DNA of 64,000 nucleotides from G963678255 sp963678255 (lineage in GTDB: Bacteria; Cloacimonadota; Cloacimonadia; Cloacimonadales; WRIO01), in NCBI GenBank assembly GCA_963678255.2, contig CAXXTW010000002.1, positions 372,001-436,000 on the forward strand, read 5' to 3'. The position numbers were made by a program, and so were the translations under genes. The notes below the pieces were generated by a model, which was given only the letters and a program-made list of their open reading frames with translations, searched no databases and was not told the DNA's origin. Below are positions 8,428 to 17,296 of this stretch, in pieces. Position 1 is the stretch's first letter, and every line of letters begins with the position of its first letter.

Positions 8428-9518
8428 TGATACTTCCCAAATGTTCCTTTTAAACCAAAAAACAGATAATATGGAATATAGATTATTTCTGCTAAAAAGA
8501 AAACCTTCATTAATTGACTTTGATTTATCTTTTTTAAAAAGTTACTTAAAAAGATTCCTTCAATTACTATTTTTAATACTAAACTCAAAATTATTAAAAA
8601 TTTAACCTCTGTTTTAAAAATGAAAAAAAGATTAAATATCAGGAGCAAATAATAAACAAATATAAATAATGTAATGATTTTAATATAGGGTGGATATAAT
8701 GGAAATTTTGAAGCTCTTCTTGTTTCCTGATCAATTTGCCCAGAAAGGCTTTTATCTTCTTTTGCTGGTACAATACTATCCTGTGAAAACATAAATTTGA
8801 ACTTTCTAATGAGTTTTCTCATTTTTAAAAGCATTAAATCATCATCTCCCGATGGTATAAGACTAATACTCTGATAACCATTCACCTGAAGCCATAAATC
8901 CTTTCTGTAGATCATATTCCTGGCTGTACATGTCAATGCAAGGTGGTTTCCAAAACTACCAGCTGTCACTGCAAACATAGATGATCTTTCTAGATTTTTA
9001 ATATCGGTATAAATATTTTGCTGTTCAAATATCAAAGGTGAATAACCTGAAATAAAATCTGTTTCAGAATCACAATATTTATTGATTTCTTCCAACCAGT
9101 TAATTGAAGGATGACAATCTGCGTCAGTAAAAACAAGAAACTCATACTTAGCTTGCTCAATCCCAATATTTAATGCCCTTTTTTTCCCAATGATCTGAAC
9201 ATCTGGATATTGATCCTCAAAATCCTGAACTCTTAAATATTTCAAATTAATAATACCTGAATAAGCTTTCATGATGAGATCAGTTGCGTCATTGGATAGA
9301 TCATTAATGATGATTATTTCATATAATTCTTGGGGATAATTCTGATTGATGAGTTGATTTAATAATTCTGGTAAATGATGGGCTTCGTTTTTTGCAGCAA
9401 TAATGATTGAAAATTTTTCAAATGATAATTTTTCCTTGTTCTTTCTATGTTTTGATAAACCATTATTTAACCAAAGTAAAAATGAACAATACATAACGGT
9501 TAAAAAGATAAGGATCAT
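8415..9518 (-). CDS. Membrane-bound family 2 glycosyltransferase
   Basis: This 367-aa protein has an N-terminal hydrophobic segment (1-17) and a GT-A domain with FSIIIAAKNEAHHLPELL at 36-53, NDLS (72-75), and the DAD metal motif at 132-134 (VFTDADCHPS). Three or four membrane helices follow from about 275 to 355. This architecture is typical of processive or lipid-linked sugar transferases. It overlaps dnaX by 4 bp (ATGA) and the methyltransferase by 13 bp, so the three are probably co-translated although functionally unrelated. Confidence 0.88.
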   Translation of the reverse strand: MILIFLTVMYCSFLLWLNNGLSKHRKNKEKLSFEKFSIIIAAKNEAHHLPELLNQLINQNYPQELYEIIIINDLSNDATDLIMKAYSGIINLKYLRVQDFEDQYPDVQIIGKKRALNIGIEQAKYEFLVFTDADCHPSINWLEEINKYCDSETDFISGYSPLIFEQQNIYTDIKNLERSSMFAVTAGSFGNHLALTCTARNMIYRKDLWLQVNGYQSISLIPSGDDDLMLLKMRKLIRKFKFMFSQDSIVPAKEDKSLSGQIDQETRRASKFPLYPPYIKIITLFIFVYYLLLIFNLFFIFKTEVKFLIILSLVLKIVIEGIFLSNFLKKINQSQLMKVFFLAEIIYIPYYLFFGLKGTFGKYQWKK

Positions 9519-11116
9519 GACTGAATTATAGAATCTGTTAATTCAATAAATTTGGCTAAATTGGGAGATTCTTTTTGAATGTCCTGAAAGGTTGGATTCT
9601 TGATGGTTTCGGGTTTCTCTATCTCAATCAAAACAAAATCTATTAATATTCTCAAAGAGAAGTGTTTTGAAAATAATTCTTCTAAATTGTGTTTGTGACT
9701 GATAAGTTTTTTATGTCCAATACTGGAGTTTGTATTAAAATAGATATGATTATCATGAATTGTTTTAATCGTACAGTTTTGTAAAAATGAAGCTGTAATG
9801 GCATATTCCTGAGTTACTTTATGCATGAGTCCTTCCCAATGCTGTTTCAGTATTTCTTCATTTATATTAGTAAAAGCAGGCTTGTTTGTCGTAGCAATAT
9901 TCATGAATTTTTCTTGAACTGTCTTTGTTTGTTCATGGATTATTTGACTCTGAATTGGATTTGATACCTGAGGTATATTTGAAACTGAAACTATACCCTC
10001 AGAAAGTTTCTCCAAAATATCATTTAAAGATTTCATTTCTGAAAGCTTTGTTAGCTTTACAAAGATCATCTCGATAATGATGGAAGCGTTGTGACTCATT
10101 TTGATTTGATTTTTTGAATCAATGAGATAACTCATCATATAGATTAACTCATCTTGATTCACATTCACTAGCATTTCTTTTATTATATCTATTTGAGATG
10201 AATTTAAATCATTGGGTAACAAGCCTATCTTAATAAGAAGGCAATTTCTTAAATAATCTAGGAAGCTATTAATAAATTCGTGGATATCTGTCCCTTTATC
10301 AAGAATTTCATTGAGCATATTGATCATGATAGCTGGATTATGACTGGTTATTGCACTCATGATTTTATGATAAACATCCGCATGTATAATTCCAAATACT
10401 GAACGAACTTGATTTGCTGAGATTTTGTCATTACCATATGAAATCACCTGATCTAGTAATGAGAGAGCATCTCGCATTCCTCCATCTGCTTTTTTAGCGA
10501 TGATATAAAGAGCTTCTTCTTCAACATATATTTTTTCTTTTGAACAAAGGTCTTTTAAATTTGCAACAATAGCTTCAATAGGTATTCTTTTAAAATCAAA
10601 TCGTTGACATCTGGATATGATCGTAGCAATGATTTTATGAGGCTCTGTCGTTGCAAAGATAAATATCACATTTTTAGGAGGTTCCTCAAGAGTTTTTAGC
10701 AAAGCATTAAAAGCATTTTTTGAAAGCATATGTACTTCATCTATGATATAAATCTTATACTTTGATCGTGAAGTTGAATACATTAGTTCTTTTTGTAAAT
10801 CGCGAATATCATCGACACTGGTATTGGAAGCTCCGTCAATCTCGATCACATCAGGGCTAATTCCAGATGTGATTTCTGTACAATTTGTACAAACATTACA
10901 AGGGTTATCAGAAGGACCTCTTTCGCAGTTTAAGCTTTTAGCAAATATCCTTGCTAAAGAAGTTTTTCCCACGCCTCTAGAACCTGTGAAAAGATATGCT
11001 TGCCCTATTCTTTCATATTCTATCGCGTTTTTTAATATTTGTACGATATGATCTTGTGCATAGACTTCTGAGAATTTCTGTGGACGATATTTTCTTGCTA
11101 AAACGATATATGACAT
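9515..11116 (-). CDS. dnaX: DNA polymerase III subunit gamma/tau
   Basis: DnaX is the clamp-loader ATPase of the replicative polymerase. The 533-aa protein starts MSYIVLARKYRPQKFSEV. Walker A is GSRGVGKT (45-52). The zinc module uses Cys64, 73, 76 and 79. Walker B/DExH is IIDEVHM (124-130). The SRC arginine-finger motif is at 168-170. A tau-like C-terminal region follows residue about 370. I see no obvious slippery frameshift signal for a short gamma product. It lies 8 bp after potC and overlaps the glycosyltransferase gene by 4 bp. Confidence 0.96.
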   Translation of the reverse strand: MSYIVLARKYRPQKFSEVYAQDHIVQILKNAIEYERIGQAYLFTGSRGVGKTSLARIFAKSLNCERGPSDNPCNVCTNCTEITSGISPDVIEIDGASNTSVDDIRDLQKELMYSTSRSKYKIYIIDEVHMLSKNAFNALLKTLEEPPKNVIFIFATTEPHKIIATIISRCQRFDFKRIPIEAIVANLKDLCSKEKIYVEEEALYIIAKKADGGMRDALSLLDQVISYGNDKISANQVRSVFGIIHADVYHKIMSAITSHNPAIMINMLNEILDKGTDIHEFINSFLDYLRNCLLIKIGLLPNDLNSSQIDIIKEMLVNVNQDELIYMMSYLIDSKNQIKMSHNASIIIEMIFVKLTKLSEMKSLNDILEKLSEGIVSVSNIPQVSNPIQSQIIHEQTKTVQEKFMNIATTNKPAFTNINEEILKQHWEGLMHKVTQEYAITASFLQNCTIKTIHDNHIYFNTNSSIGHKKLISHKHNLEELFSKHFSLRILIDFVLIEIEKPETIKNPTFQDIQKESPNLAKFIELTDSIIQS

Positions 11117-11124
11117 TCATTCCC

Positions 11125-11916
11125 CTATACATTTAATAAATATTTTCTGATTTTCTTTGTAGAAACAGCAATTAACAACGTAAAACCTATCATTAAGGTT
11201 GAAAGTGCATTAATAGTTGTTATCGTACCTCGACGAATGGCACTCTCAACATAGATGGGAAGTGTATTAAATCCTCTACCTGATGTAAAGAATGTTATGA
11301 TAAAGTCGTCTATTGATAAAGTGAAGGAAAGTAAAGCCGCTGCTATAATCCCTGGTATCATCAGAGGAAATTTTATCTTATAAAAGATTTGCCATTTATT
11401 TGCTCCAAGATCCATAGCTGCTTCTTCTAATTGATAATCAAATCCCTCTAATCTTGATTGAATCACGATGATTGTGTAAGAAACACAAAAAGTAATATGA
11501 GAGATCAGTACAGTAACCATTCCCATGCGAATTTTTAAAAAACTATACAGTAAAGCTAAAGAAACACCCATTAAGATATCAGGCATTATGAGAGGTACAA
11601 AGACTAATGAACTAAATAACTTTCTTCCAGAAAATCGTTTATTTTCTAATGCAAGAGCAGATAAAACGCCTAAACCTGTGGATAATATTGTCGATAATAA
11701 CCCAATCAACATAGTGTTTTTAAAAGCATTCAAAATATCTCGATTGCGAAAAAGTACAAAGTAATACTTAAAAGTAAACCCCTTCCAATTAGATATGATC
11801 TTTGAATCATTAAAACTATAAACAATTAAAAGCAAAATTGGTATGTAAAGAAATACTATAACAAAAGTGAATGAAGAAAGTGAGAATAATTTATGAATAT
11901 CAAAATTCTTTTTCAT
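11125..11916 (-). CDS. potC: Spermidine/putrescine-type ABC transporter permease PotC
   Basis: This 263-aa inner-membrane permease has about six hydrophobic helices. It carries the cytoplasmic EAA loop (EEAAMDLGANKWQIFYKIKF) that docks onto the ATPase. PotC-like features are YSFNDSKIISNWKGFTF near the N-terminus and LSIDDFIITFFTSG in the last third. It overlaps potB by 17 bp and is followed by dnaX 8 bp later. The usual periplasmic binding protein gene potD does not follow. Confidence 0.92.
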   Translation of the reverse strand: MKKNFDIHKLFSLSSFTFVIVFLYIPILLLIVYSFNDSKIISNWKGFTFKYYFVLFRNRDILNAFKNTMLIGLLSTILSTGLGVLSALALENKRFSGRKLFSSLVFVPLIMPDILMGVSLALLYSFLKIRMGMVTVLISHITFCVSYTIIVIQSRLEGFDYQLEEAAMDLGANKWQIFYKIKFPLMIPGIIAAALLSFTLSIDDFIITFFTSGRGFNTLPIYVESAIRRGTITTINALSTLMIGFTLLIAVSTKKIRKYLLNV

Positions 11917-12793
11917 TGATTTCCCTTTCTTTTTGCTTTAACTTCAGATTTATATAATAAAAAATGATTAAAAATCCTGATATCACTAATAATAATATTA
12001 GTGATAGGGCAGAGGCTAGCGGCCAATTTCTAGGAATATTCTTTATTTTGTAAGTAATGATCTGACCAATATAAAGCGATGATTGGCTACCCACTAATTG
12101 AGGGATTATATAGGCTCCTAAAGCTGGTATAAAAACAAGTATTGAACCTGCCAATATGCCCTGTTTAGATAAAGGTAATGTTATCTTAAAAAATGCTTTG
12201 AATCTATTTGCTCCTAAATCCATTGCAGCATCTAAAAGAGTAAAATCCAGTTTCTCTATAACACTGTAAAGCGGTAAAATCATGTAGGGTAAATAAACAT
12301 AAACCATGACTAATATGACTGCAAAATTAGTCCTTAATAATCTTAATGGCGTCTCTATGGCTGAAAAGTGAATTAAAATATTATTCAATACACCTTCTGG
12401 AGACAGAAAGATTCTCCATGAAAATATTCTGATTATAAAATTTGTCCAAAAAGGTATTATTATCAAAACCAGAAGGATATTCTTTAATCTTTCTGTGCTC
12501 CTGGCAATATAATAAGCAACAGGATATCCGATAACTAAACAAAGTATTGTGGTGATAACTGCCAATCTAAATGAAATATAAAATGATTTTAAGTAATCCA
12601 ATGAAAATACTTCTTTATATGAATCTAGTGTAAATACCGGTATGATATCATATATGTCTGCTTTAAAAAAACTATAAAGTAAAATGATCAAATAAGGAAT
12701 TAGAAAAAAGAAAATTAACCAACATAAGGCAGGAAGTGATAATAACCAGCTTTGAAGGTTAAGCTTTTTTTCTATAATTTTTTCACTATTCAC
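11900..12793 (-). CDS. potB: Spermidine/putrescine-type ABC transporter permease PotB
   Basis: This permease of about 297 aa has six predicted membrane helices and the EAA loop (LDAAMDLGANRFKAFFKITL). It forms the channel together with PotC. I prefer the GTG at 12791-12793 (GTG AAT AGT GAA), which overlaps the potA stop and lies behind a GGGGG tract. A TTG at 12811 would add six residues. The 8-bp overlap with potA and the 17-bp overlap with potC indicate translational coupling. Confidence 0.9.
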   Translation of the reverse strand: MNSEKIIEKKLNLQSWLLSLPALCWLIFFFLIPYLIILLYSFFKADIYDIIPVFTLDSYKEVFSLDYLKSFYISFRLAVITTILCLVIGYPVAYYIARSTERLKNILLVLIIIPFWTNFIIRIFSWRIFLSPEGVLNNILIHFSAIETPLRLLRTNFAVILVMVYVYLPYMILPLYSVIEKLDFTLLDAAMDLGANRFKAFFKITLPLSKQGILAGSILVFIPALGAYIIPQLVGSQSSLYIGQIITYKIKNIPRNWPLASALSLILLLVISGFLIIFYYINLKLKQKEREINEKEF

Positions 12794-13928
12794 CGTTAAC
12801 AAATCCCCCAAAATAGGACGTATTTTGTTCTCGGATCACATACGTATCAGTATCATGCCAGAATAAATACACTTCTTCTTCCCAATCTAATGCAGTATCA
12901 TCAAAATAAACTCGCTTATGCTGTGAAAATACTCTAAAACGGAAGTTACCTACTTTAACAATATATTGGGTATGCGTCCCTAAATAAAGAATATCTTCTA
13001 TTTTACCTTTTATTATATTAAAATCAGACTGAGTTTTTGGCATTTGTCTGGATATCGCTATCTTTTCTGGTCTTAGAGACAAGGTTACTTTTTCATTCAG
13101 ATCCACTTTATGAGAGCATGCGCTATCAACGTTAATATTCTCTTCATTTAAAACAAATTCTGTTTTTACTTCAATAAAGTCATCTTCAATACCAACAACT
13201 GAACCTGGTATGAGGTTGGTGTCTCCGATAAAGTAGGCAGAAAATATGGAATTTGGTCTTTCATAGATGTTGTCTGGTTGACCGGTTTGTACAATTTCAC
13301 CTTTGTTAATTATGGCCATTCTATCTGATACACTCATCGCTTCCCCTTGATCATGAGTTACATAAATAAATGTAATTCCAACAAGATCATGAATATTCAT
13401 CAATTCGATGATCATATGTTGCCTTAGTTTAAGATCAAGAGCTGCAACTGGTTCATCTAAGAGTAAAACTTTTGGTTGATTGATTAGCGCTCTGGCTATC
13501 GCAATTCTTTGTTTTTGACCACCTGAGATTTGGGCAGGATATTTCTCTTTATGTTCTGACATTTGCACTAGTTTTAGCATATCATGTACTTTTTCATTCA
13601 CTTCTTTATCAGGGATTTTCTTGATTCTTAATCCAAATGCTACATTCTCAAAGATACTCATATGAGGAAAAAGAGAGTAATTTTGAAAGATCGTATTGAC
13701 TTGTCGCTTGTACGGAGGAAGTTCTGTGATATCTTGATTTTCTATAAATATTCTTCCTGAAGTCGGGGTTTCAAACCCGGCAATCATTCGTAAAATGGTT
13801 GTTTTACCACATCCACTAGGTCCAAGAAATGAAAATAATTCTCCATCTTTTATTGTTAATGATACATTATTTACTGCGGTAAAATCTCCAAATCTCTTGG
13901 AAAGGTTCTCTAAACGAATTTCTCCCAA
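12786..13928 (-). CDS. potA: Spermidine/putrescine-type ABC transporter ATPase PotA
   Basis: This 380-aa ATPase energises PotBC. Walker A is GPSGCGKT (36-43), the Q-loop lies in TIFQNYSLFPHM, the signature is ISGGQ (133-137), Walker B is VLLLDEP (153-159), and the H-loop is VTHDQGEAM. A TOBE domain (RPEKIAISR) fills the last 120 residues. The start codon is TTG (13926-13928) behind AAGGCAGG. A textbook promoter lies about 35 bp upstream. It leads the unit potA-potB-potC-dnaX-glycosyltransferase-methyltransferase. Confidence 0.94.
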   Translation of the reverse strand: MGEIRLENLSKRFGDFTAVNNVSLTIKDGELFSFLGPSGCGKTTILRMIAGFETPTSGRIFIENQDITELPPYKRQVNTIFQNYSLFPHMSIFENVAFGLRIKKIPDKEVNEKVHDMLKLVQMSEHKEKYPAQISGGQKQRIAIARALINQPKVLLLDEPVAALDLKLRQHMIIELMNIHDLVGITFIYVTHDQGEAMSVSDRMAIINKGEIVQTGQPDNIYERPNSIFSAYFIGDTNLIPGSVVGIEDDFIEVKTEFVLNEENINVDSACSHKVDLNEKVTLSLRPEKIAISRQMPKTQSDFNIIKGKIEDILYLGTHTQYIVKVGNFRFRVFSQHKRVYFDDTALDWEEEVYLFWHDTDTYVIREQNTSYFGGFVNGE

Positions 13929-13960
13929 ATCTAACCTGCCTTCTCTTTAATTGAAATATC

Positions 13961-13989
13961 CTTATAATTCAAATCAACAGATTTGTCAA
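13961..13989 (-). promoter_or_regulatory. Sigma-70-type promoter of the potABC-dnaX unit
   Basis: On the minus strand TTGACA (13984-13989) is followed after 17 bp by TATAAG (13961-13966). The match is near consensus and lies just upstream of the potA TTG start. Confidence 0.7.
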
Positions 13990-14008
13990 TCATTTTAAAG
14001 ACTTGGAG

Positions 14009-14788
14009 TTATTTGGTAAATGATCGTCTAATCGCTTTTAATTCTCCTAATAATGAAATCTGATTCAAATCATCCATTAATATTGAAATTGTACGAAATT
14101 CAGGATTTAATGGGATTAACTCTACTTTTTGCTCTGAATCATTTAAATTAAGCTTTTTGAGTGTTAGCTCTCCACCGATTACAATTGCAACAATTCGCTT
14201 ATTTAGCTCATACCAGTTTTCGTTCTTACGGATAAAAACTATGTCCTGATGCTCGATTTCTGGCTTCATACTTAATCCGTTAACTCTAAATATGAGAAAA
14301 TCATCCATATTTGAATTTGCTCGGTAAAAAGGAAAAGGTACAAAATCCAAAGGTTCTTCATTACGTATTTCAAGAGGCTCTCCAGCTGAGATTTCACCAA
14401 TAACTGGCATTAAATCAACGACTTCTTCGAGGGGATCATGGGTAAATACCGGTACGCCAAATGATGTATAAAACATTTCAGGAAAGGATGATACTTTTTC
14501 TTTTTTTGAAACCTCTAAGAATTTCTGTGTCAGATTTTCTACCACTTCAATCTTCTCAAAATCTTGCTCTGTTAAAAACATGTTGCCAATATCTGCAACT
14601 AACCAATTTAAGTTGACTTGATATTTTTGGGTAAGCATTTCTAGAAAAGCCACGCTGGGTTTGGTTATATCACGTTCATATCTTGAAATGTTTGATTTGA
14701 CCATTTCAAGCTCATTCGACATTTCTTCAATCGTTTTATCTAGTTTAAATCTGAAACGAGTCAGTCTTTCTCCAAATGATTTTTCCAT
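14009..14788 (-). CDS. CI/LexA-like repressor: XRE helix-turn-helix plus S24 autopeptidase
   Basis: This 259-aa protein joins an N-terminal XRE helix-turn-helix (residues about 5-60) to an S24 peptidase domain. The predicted self-cleavage bond is Ala135-Gly136 in ISAGEPLE. The catalytic Ser173 lies in GLSMKPE and the catalytic Lys211 in LTLKKL. Such repressors are inactivated when RecA filaments form after DNA damage. The start at 14788 is fixed by GGAGG four bases upstream; an in-frame ATG at 14809 overlaps the -10 box and cannot be used from this promoter. No phage genes are adjacent, so it may be a domesticated phage repressor or a LexA-like regulator. Confidence 0.9.
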   Translation of the reverse strand: MEKSFGERLTRFRFKLDKTIEEMSNELEMVKSNISRYERDITKPSVAFLEMLTQKYQVNLNWLVADIGNMFLTEQDFEKIEVVENLTQKFLEVSKKEKVSSFPEMFYTSFGVPVFTHDPLEEVVDLMPVIGEISAGEPLEIRNEEPLDFVPFPFYRANSNMDDFLIFRVNGLSMKPEIEHQDIVFIRKNENWYELNKRIVAIVIGGELTLKKLNLNDSEQKVELIPLNPEFRTISILMDDLNQISLLGELKAIRRSFTK

Positions 14789-14808
14789 AATACCTCCAAC
14801 TTTGGGCA

Positions 14809-14836
14809 ATTATACTAGGTAACAAATTATTGTCAA
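14809..14836 (-). promoter_or_regulatory. Sigma-70-type promoter of the S24 repressor gene
   Basis: On the minus strand TTGACA (14831-14836) and TATAAT (14809-14814) are separated by 16 bp. Both hexamers are perfect consensus. The ribosome binding site and ATG follow within 26 bp of the -10 box. Confidence 0.8.
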
Positions 14837-14843
14837 GATGTTT

Positions 14844-14857
14844 TTGCAGATATGCAA
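14844..14857. promoter_or_regulatory. Candidate operator: inverted repeat TTGCA-N4-TGCAA
   Basis: A perfect 5-bp inverted repeat with a 4-bp centre (TTGCAGATATGCAA) sits 7 bp upstream of the -35 box of the repressor gene. Position and symmetry suit autoregulation by the dimeric repressor encoded next to it. This is inference from one site only. Confidence 0.45.
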
Positions 14858-14927
14858 CTGATTTATTGATTTTAATGCTTTGGAATATTCCTATAAACAT
14901 AAAGTGATTGTCAGGAGTCTATGTTAT

Positions 14928-15689
14928 TTATTTATTTCTTCCCAATGCTTTAGAACTTATTAATATCTCTATTGATTTTAACTGAAATCCTAATGATTCT
15001 GCTAAAAGTATTGAATTGGTGTTTACTTGATCAACTAAATATATTGGTATTATCTTGTTGTCAAAACACCATTTTACTGCTTGTGATACGATTGCTTGAC
15101 CGTATCCTTTTTTACGATATTGATTTTGAGTCGAAACACCAATATTTCCACCATTATCAATAATTGTTGTTATACTGCCTTCAGCGATTAAATCATTTTC
15201 TCTTCTACAAATAAAGGCTCTTTTCTGATTTAACATAGGCAATATACTTTTCCAGATTGATTCTTGAATCTCTTGATCTAAGAAATTTACTCTGGTTAAA
15301 TAAATATCTTTGTGTTGTTCAGTCATTACCATAGCTTCATTAATTAGAGGAGAATTGATAAATTCATTTTTATTAACAGAATAACGAAACATTTTTCTTA
15401 TATTAAATTCTGGATTGTTAATACCAAATTTTTTATTCAAAAAATCTATAGTTTCTTCTTCATTTAATTTGAGTAATCTTTCTAATTCAGACTTGCAAAA
15501 CTTTTCCTCAAAGTCTGGATGAATTGTGATAACTCTTTCTGTTTGAAATTCAGTTATTATCATGTAATAATAACTATAACCGGGTTGTTGATTATATTTT
15601 AATATCTTGTTATAAATTCGTTTCCCTTTTTTAAATTCATCTAAATCTATTCCTAAATAATTCTGATAATGATTTTCGAAATCACTCAT
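14928..15689 (-). CDS. GNAT family N-acetyltransferase
   Basis: This 253-aa protein has a GNAT domain in its C-terminal half. The acetyl-CoA pyrophosphate-binding motif is QYRKKGYGQAI (residues 190-200), preceded by a strand with GVSTQ and followed by IPIYLVDQVNTNSILLAESL, the usual beta-strand 5 and helix 4. The N-terminal 110 residues have no clear motif. The layout resembles GNAT_acetyltr_2-type proteins found in Firmicutes. The gene stands alone beside the repressor gene; the substrate is unknown. Confidence 0.8.
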   Translation of the reverse strand: MSDFENHYQNYLGIDLDEFKKGKRIYNKILKYNQQPGYSYYYMIITEFQTERVITIHPDFEEKFCKSELERLLKLNEEETIDFLNKKFGINNPEFNIRKMFRYSVNKNEFINSPLINEAMVMTEQHKDIYLTRVNFLDQEIQESIWKSILPMLNQKRAFICRRENDLIAEGSITTIIDNGGNIGVSTQNQYRKKGYGQAIVSQAVKWCFDNKIIPIYLVDQVNTNSILLAESLGFQLKSIEILISSKALGRNK

Positions 15690-15928
15690 ATAAATTCTCC
15701 TGTACTATTAAAAAAATTAAAGCTATTGTAAGATGCTCTCTCGTATTCTGATTTTAAAAAAAGATCAAAATTGATTCCTTTAATAAACATTATATTACTT
15801 AAATTCTGCATACTGATATCCCTAATATTTTTTTCTTATATATATAGCAAATAAACAAATTGTCAATTCTTTTTGTTATGATTGAGAATCAATCTTTGTA
15901 GAGACTGTACAAATTATATAAGCTCACA

Positions 15929-16063
15929 TTAAGTCTTACAAATAGTAGGAGATAAACTTACCCATTTTTCTTTGGAATCAATAACGATTCCTGCAGAGTG
16001 ATGATTGATTACTGAAATTTTATTAGATGTTGGTTCAATTTTTCCTATGTTTTTTTCACTCAT
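15929..16063 (-). pseudogene. Remnant of an IS110-family transposase N-terminus
   Basis: A 44-codon frame (ATG at 16061-16063, behind GGAGGAATTAAA) encodes a peptide containing INHHSAGIVIDSKEKWVSLS. This matches the start of IS110/IS1111 transposases, which read roughly NPHAAGIDIGSKEHWVSL. The frame then stops. The first catalytic aspartate of the RuvC-like DEDD site (AGIDxG) is replaced by valine (AGIVID). The rest of the transposase is missing. It is best read as a dead fragment left by a past insertion, next to the repeat array. Confidence 0.6.
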
Positions 16064-16092
16064 TTTAATTCCTCCTTTTTGATCATAAATAT

Positions 16093-16401
16093 TTCATCTT
16101 TACCAAACAGGCAACAGCCTGATACGAGCTCCTATGAAACACCTTGTGTATTTGTCTATTTTAATTAATTAATCCATAAAATATATTAAATATCCAGGTA
16201 TCAAGACAAAAGAAATGAACAATACCCTCTCAAAGAAATGAAAAGACTTTATTCAACATATGCCATCCTAAAGATATCCTCCAACGATGATGATTATCTC
16301 TTATCTCCTATGAAACATCTTGTGTATTTGTCTATTTTAATTAATTAATCCATAAAATATATTAAATATCCAAGTATCAAGACAAAAGAAATGAACACTA
16401 C
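16093..16401. repeat. Left part of a 206-bp tandem repeat array, interrupted by IS21
   Basis: Two partial units of the repeat found again at 19007-19536 lie here. One runs from 16093 to about 16230. The second runs from 16311 to 16401, where the IS21 element splits it. Between them is about 80 bp of unrelated sequence. Each full unit carries the hairpin CAGGC-AACA-GCCTG and an AT-rich stretch with TTAATTAATTAA. No coding potential is seen. Confidence 0.85.
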
Positions 16402-16427
16402 TGAATATTACGTTCTCAGAGAGCCAC
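16402..16427. repeat. IS21 terminal inverted repeat, istB end
   Basis: It starts TGAATATTACG and ends GAGCCAC. Read inwards it matches the other end at about 19 of 26 positions by eye. Confidence 0.85.
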
Positions 16428-16530
16428 CATGTCGGAGAAATAGAGCCAGCTTCACGGAAAAACAGAGCCATGTTAACGGACAGAGAGCCACCTAAATGAT
16501 GGCTCTCTTCATAAAATGATTATTTTACAG

Positions 16531-17295
16531 TCATTTCTTGATTTTTTTCTTTATTCCATATCGTTCTCTCATAGACATATTCCCTTCGATCATTATTTCG
16601 TAAGAGTTATGTTTTATTCTATCGATTATTGCATCAGACAAAGTTTCGGCTTCATTTGTACCAATCCTTTCCTGCCAGCCTTGAGTATCATATTGAGTAC
16701 AAAAGATAATTGAACCATTTTTTGTTCTTACTTCAATGATTTCAAGAAGATCCATAGCTTGTTCATTTGAAAGAGGTTTTAAAAGCCACTCATCTAAAAT
16801 TAACAAATCATATTTTTGACATGATTTTATGAATCTTTTAAAATTTCCTTCTCCTCGAGCAACTAATAAATCATTTATCAGTTCAGGGAGCCTTGTATAT
16901 TTAACACTTAATGATTGTCTGCATGCAGAGATCGCTAATGCGCATGCAATATATGTTTTACCATTTCCCGAAGCTCCCTTAAGGATAATATTGTGATTGT
17001 CTCTAATATACTGACAAGAAGATAATTTTAGTATTTGTGATTTATCAAGTTTACGATCGGGGAGGTATTCTATATCTTCCACGCAAGCATTAAGATATCT
17101 TAAATGAGCTTCTTTAATACATTTTGATATCTTATTGGACTGTCTTCTTGACCATTCAAAATCAACAAGCAATCCGATACGTTCTTCAAATGATAAATTG
17201 CTATATTCATAATTTTCCATTTGTATCCTTAACGCTTCAACAAAGCCATTTAGATTCATTTGATTTAGCTTTTCATATGTAGATTGATTAACCAT
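16531..17295 (-). CDS. istB: IS21 helper ATPase IstB
   Basis: IstB is the AAA+ ATPase that binds target DNA and activates the IstA transposase. The 254-aa protein has Walker A GASGNGKT (107-114), Walker B LLILDEW, and the conserved YTRLPELINDLL segment. The C-terminus is basic (YGIKKKIKK). I place the start at the ATG 17293-17295 because AAAGGAG precedes it by 9 bases and it follows the istA stop by one base. A longer frame reaching 17358 would overlap istA. Length is normal for the family. Confidence 0.93.
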   Translation of the reverse strand: MVNQSTYEKLNQMNLNGFVEALRIQMENYEYSNLSFEERIGLLVDFEWSRRQSNKISKCIKEAHLRYLNACVEDIEYLPDRKLDKSQILKLSSCQYIRDNHNIILKGASGNGKTYIACALAISACRQSLSVKYTRLPELINDLLVARGEGNFKRFIKSCQKYDLLILDEWLLKPLSNEQAMDLLEIIEVRTKNGSIIFCTQYDTQGWQERIGTNEAETLSDAIIDRIKHNSYEIMIEGNMSMRERYGIKKKIKK

Positions 17296-17296
17296 T

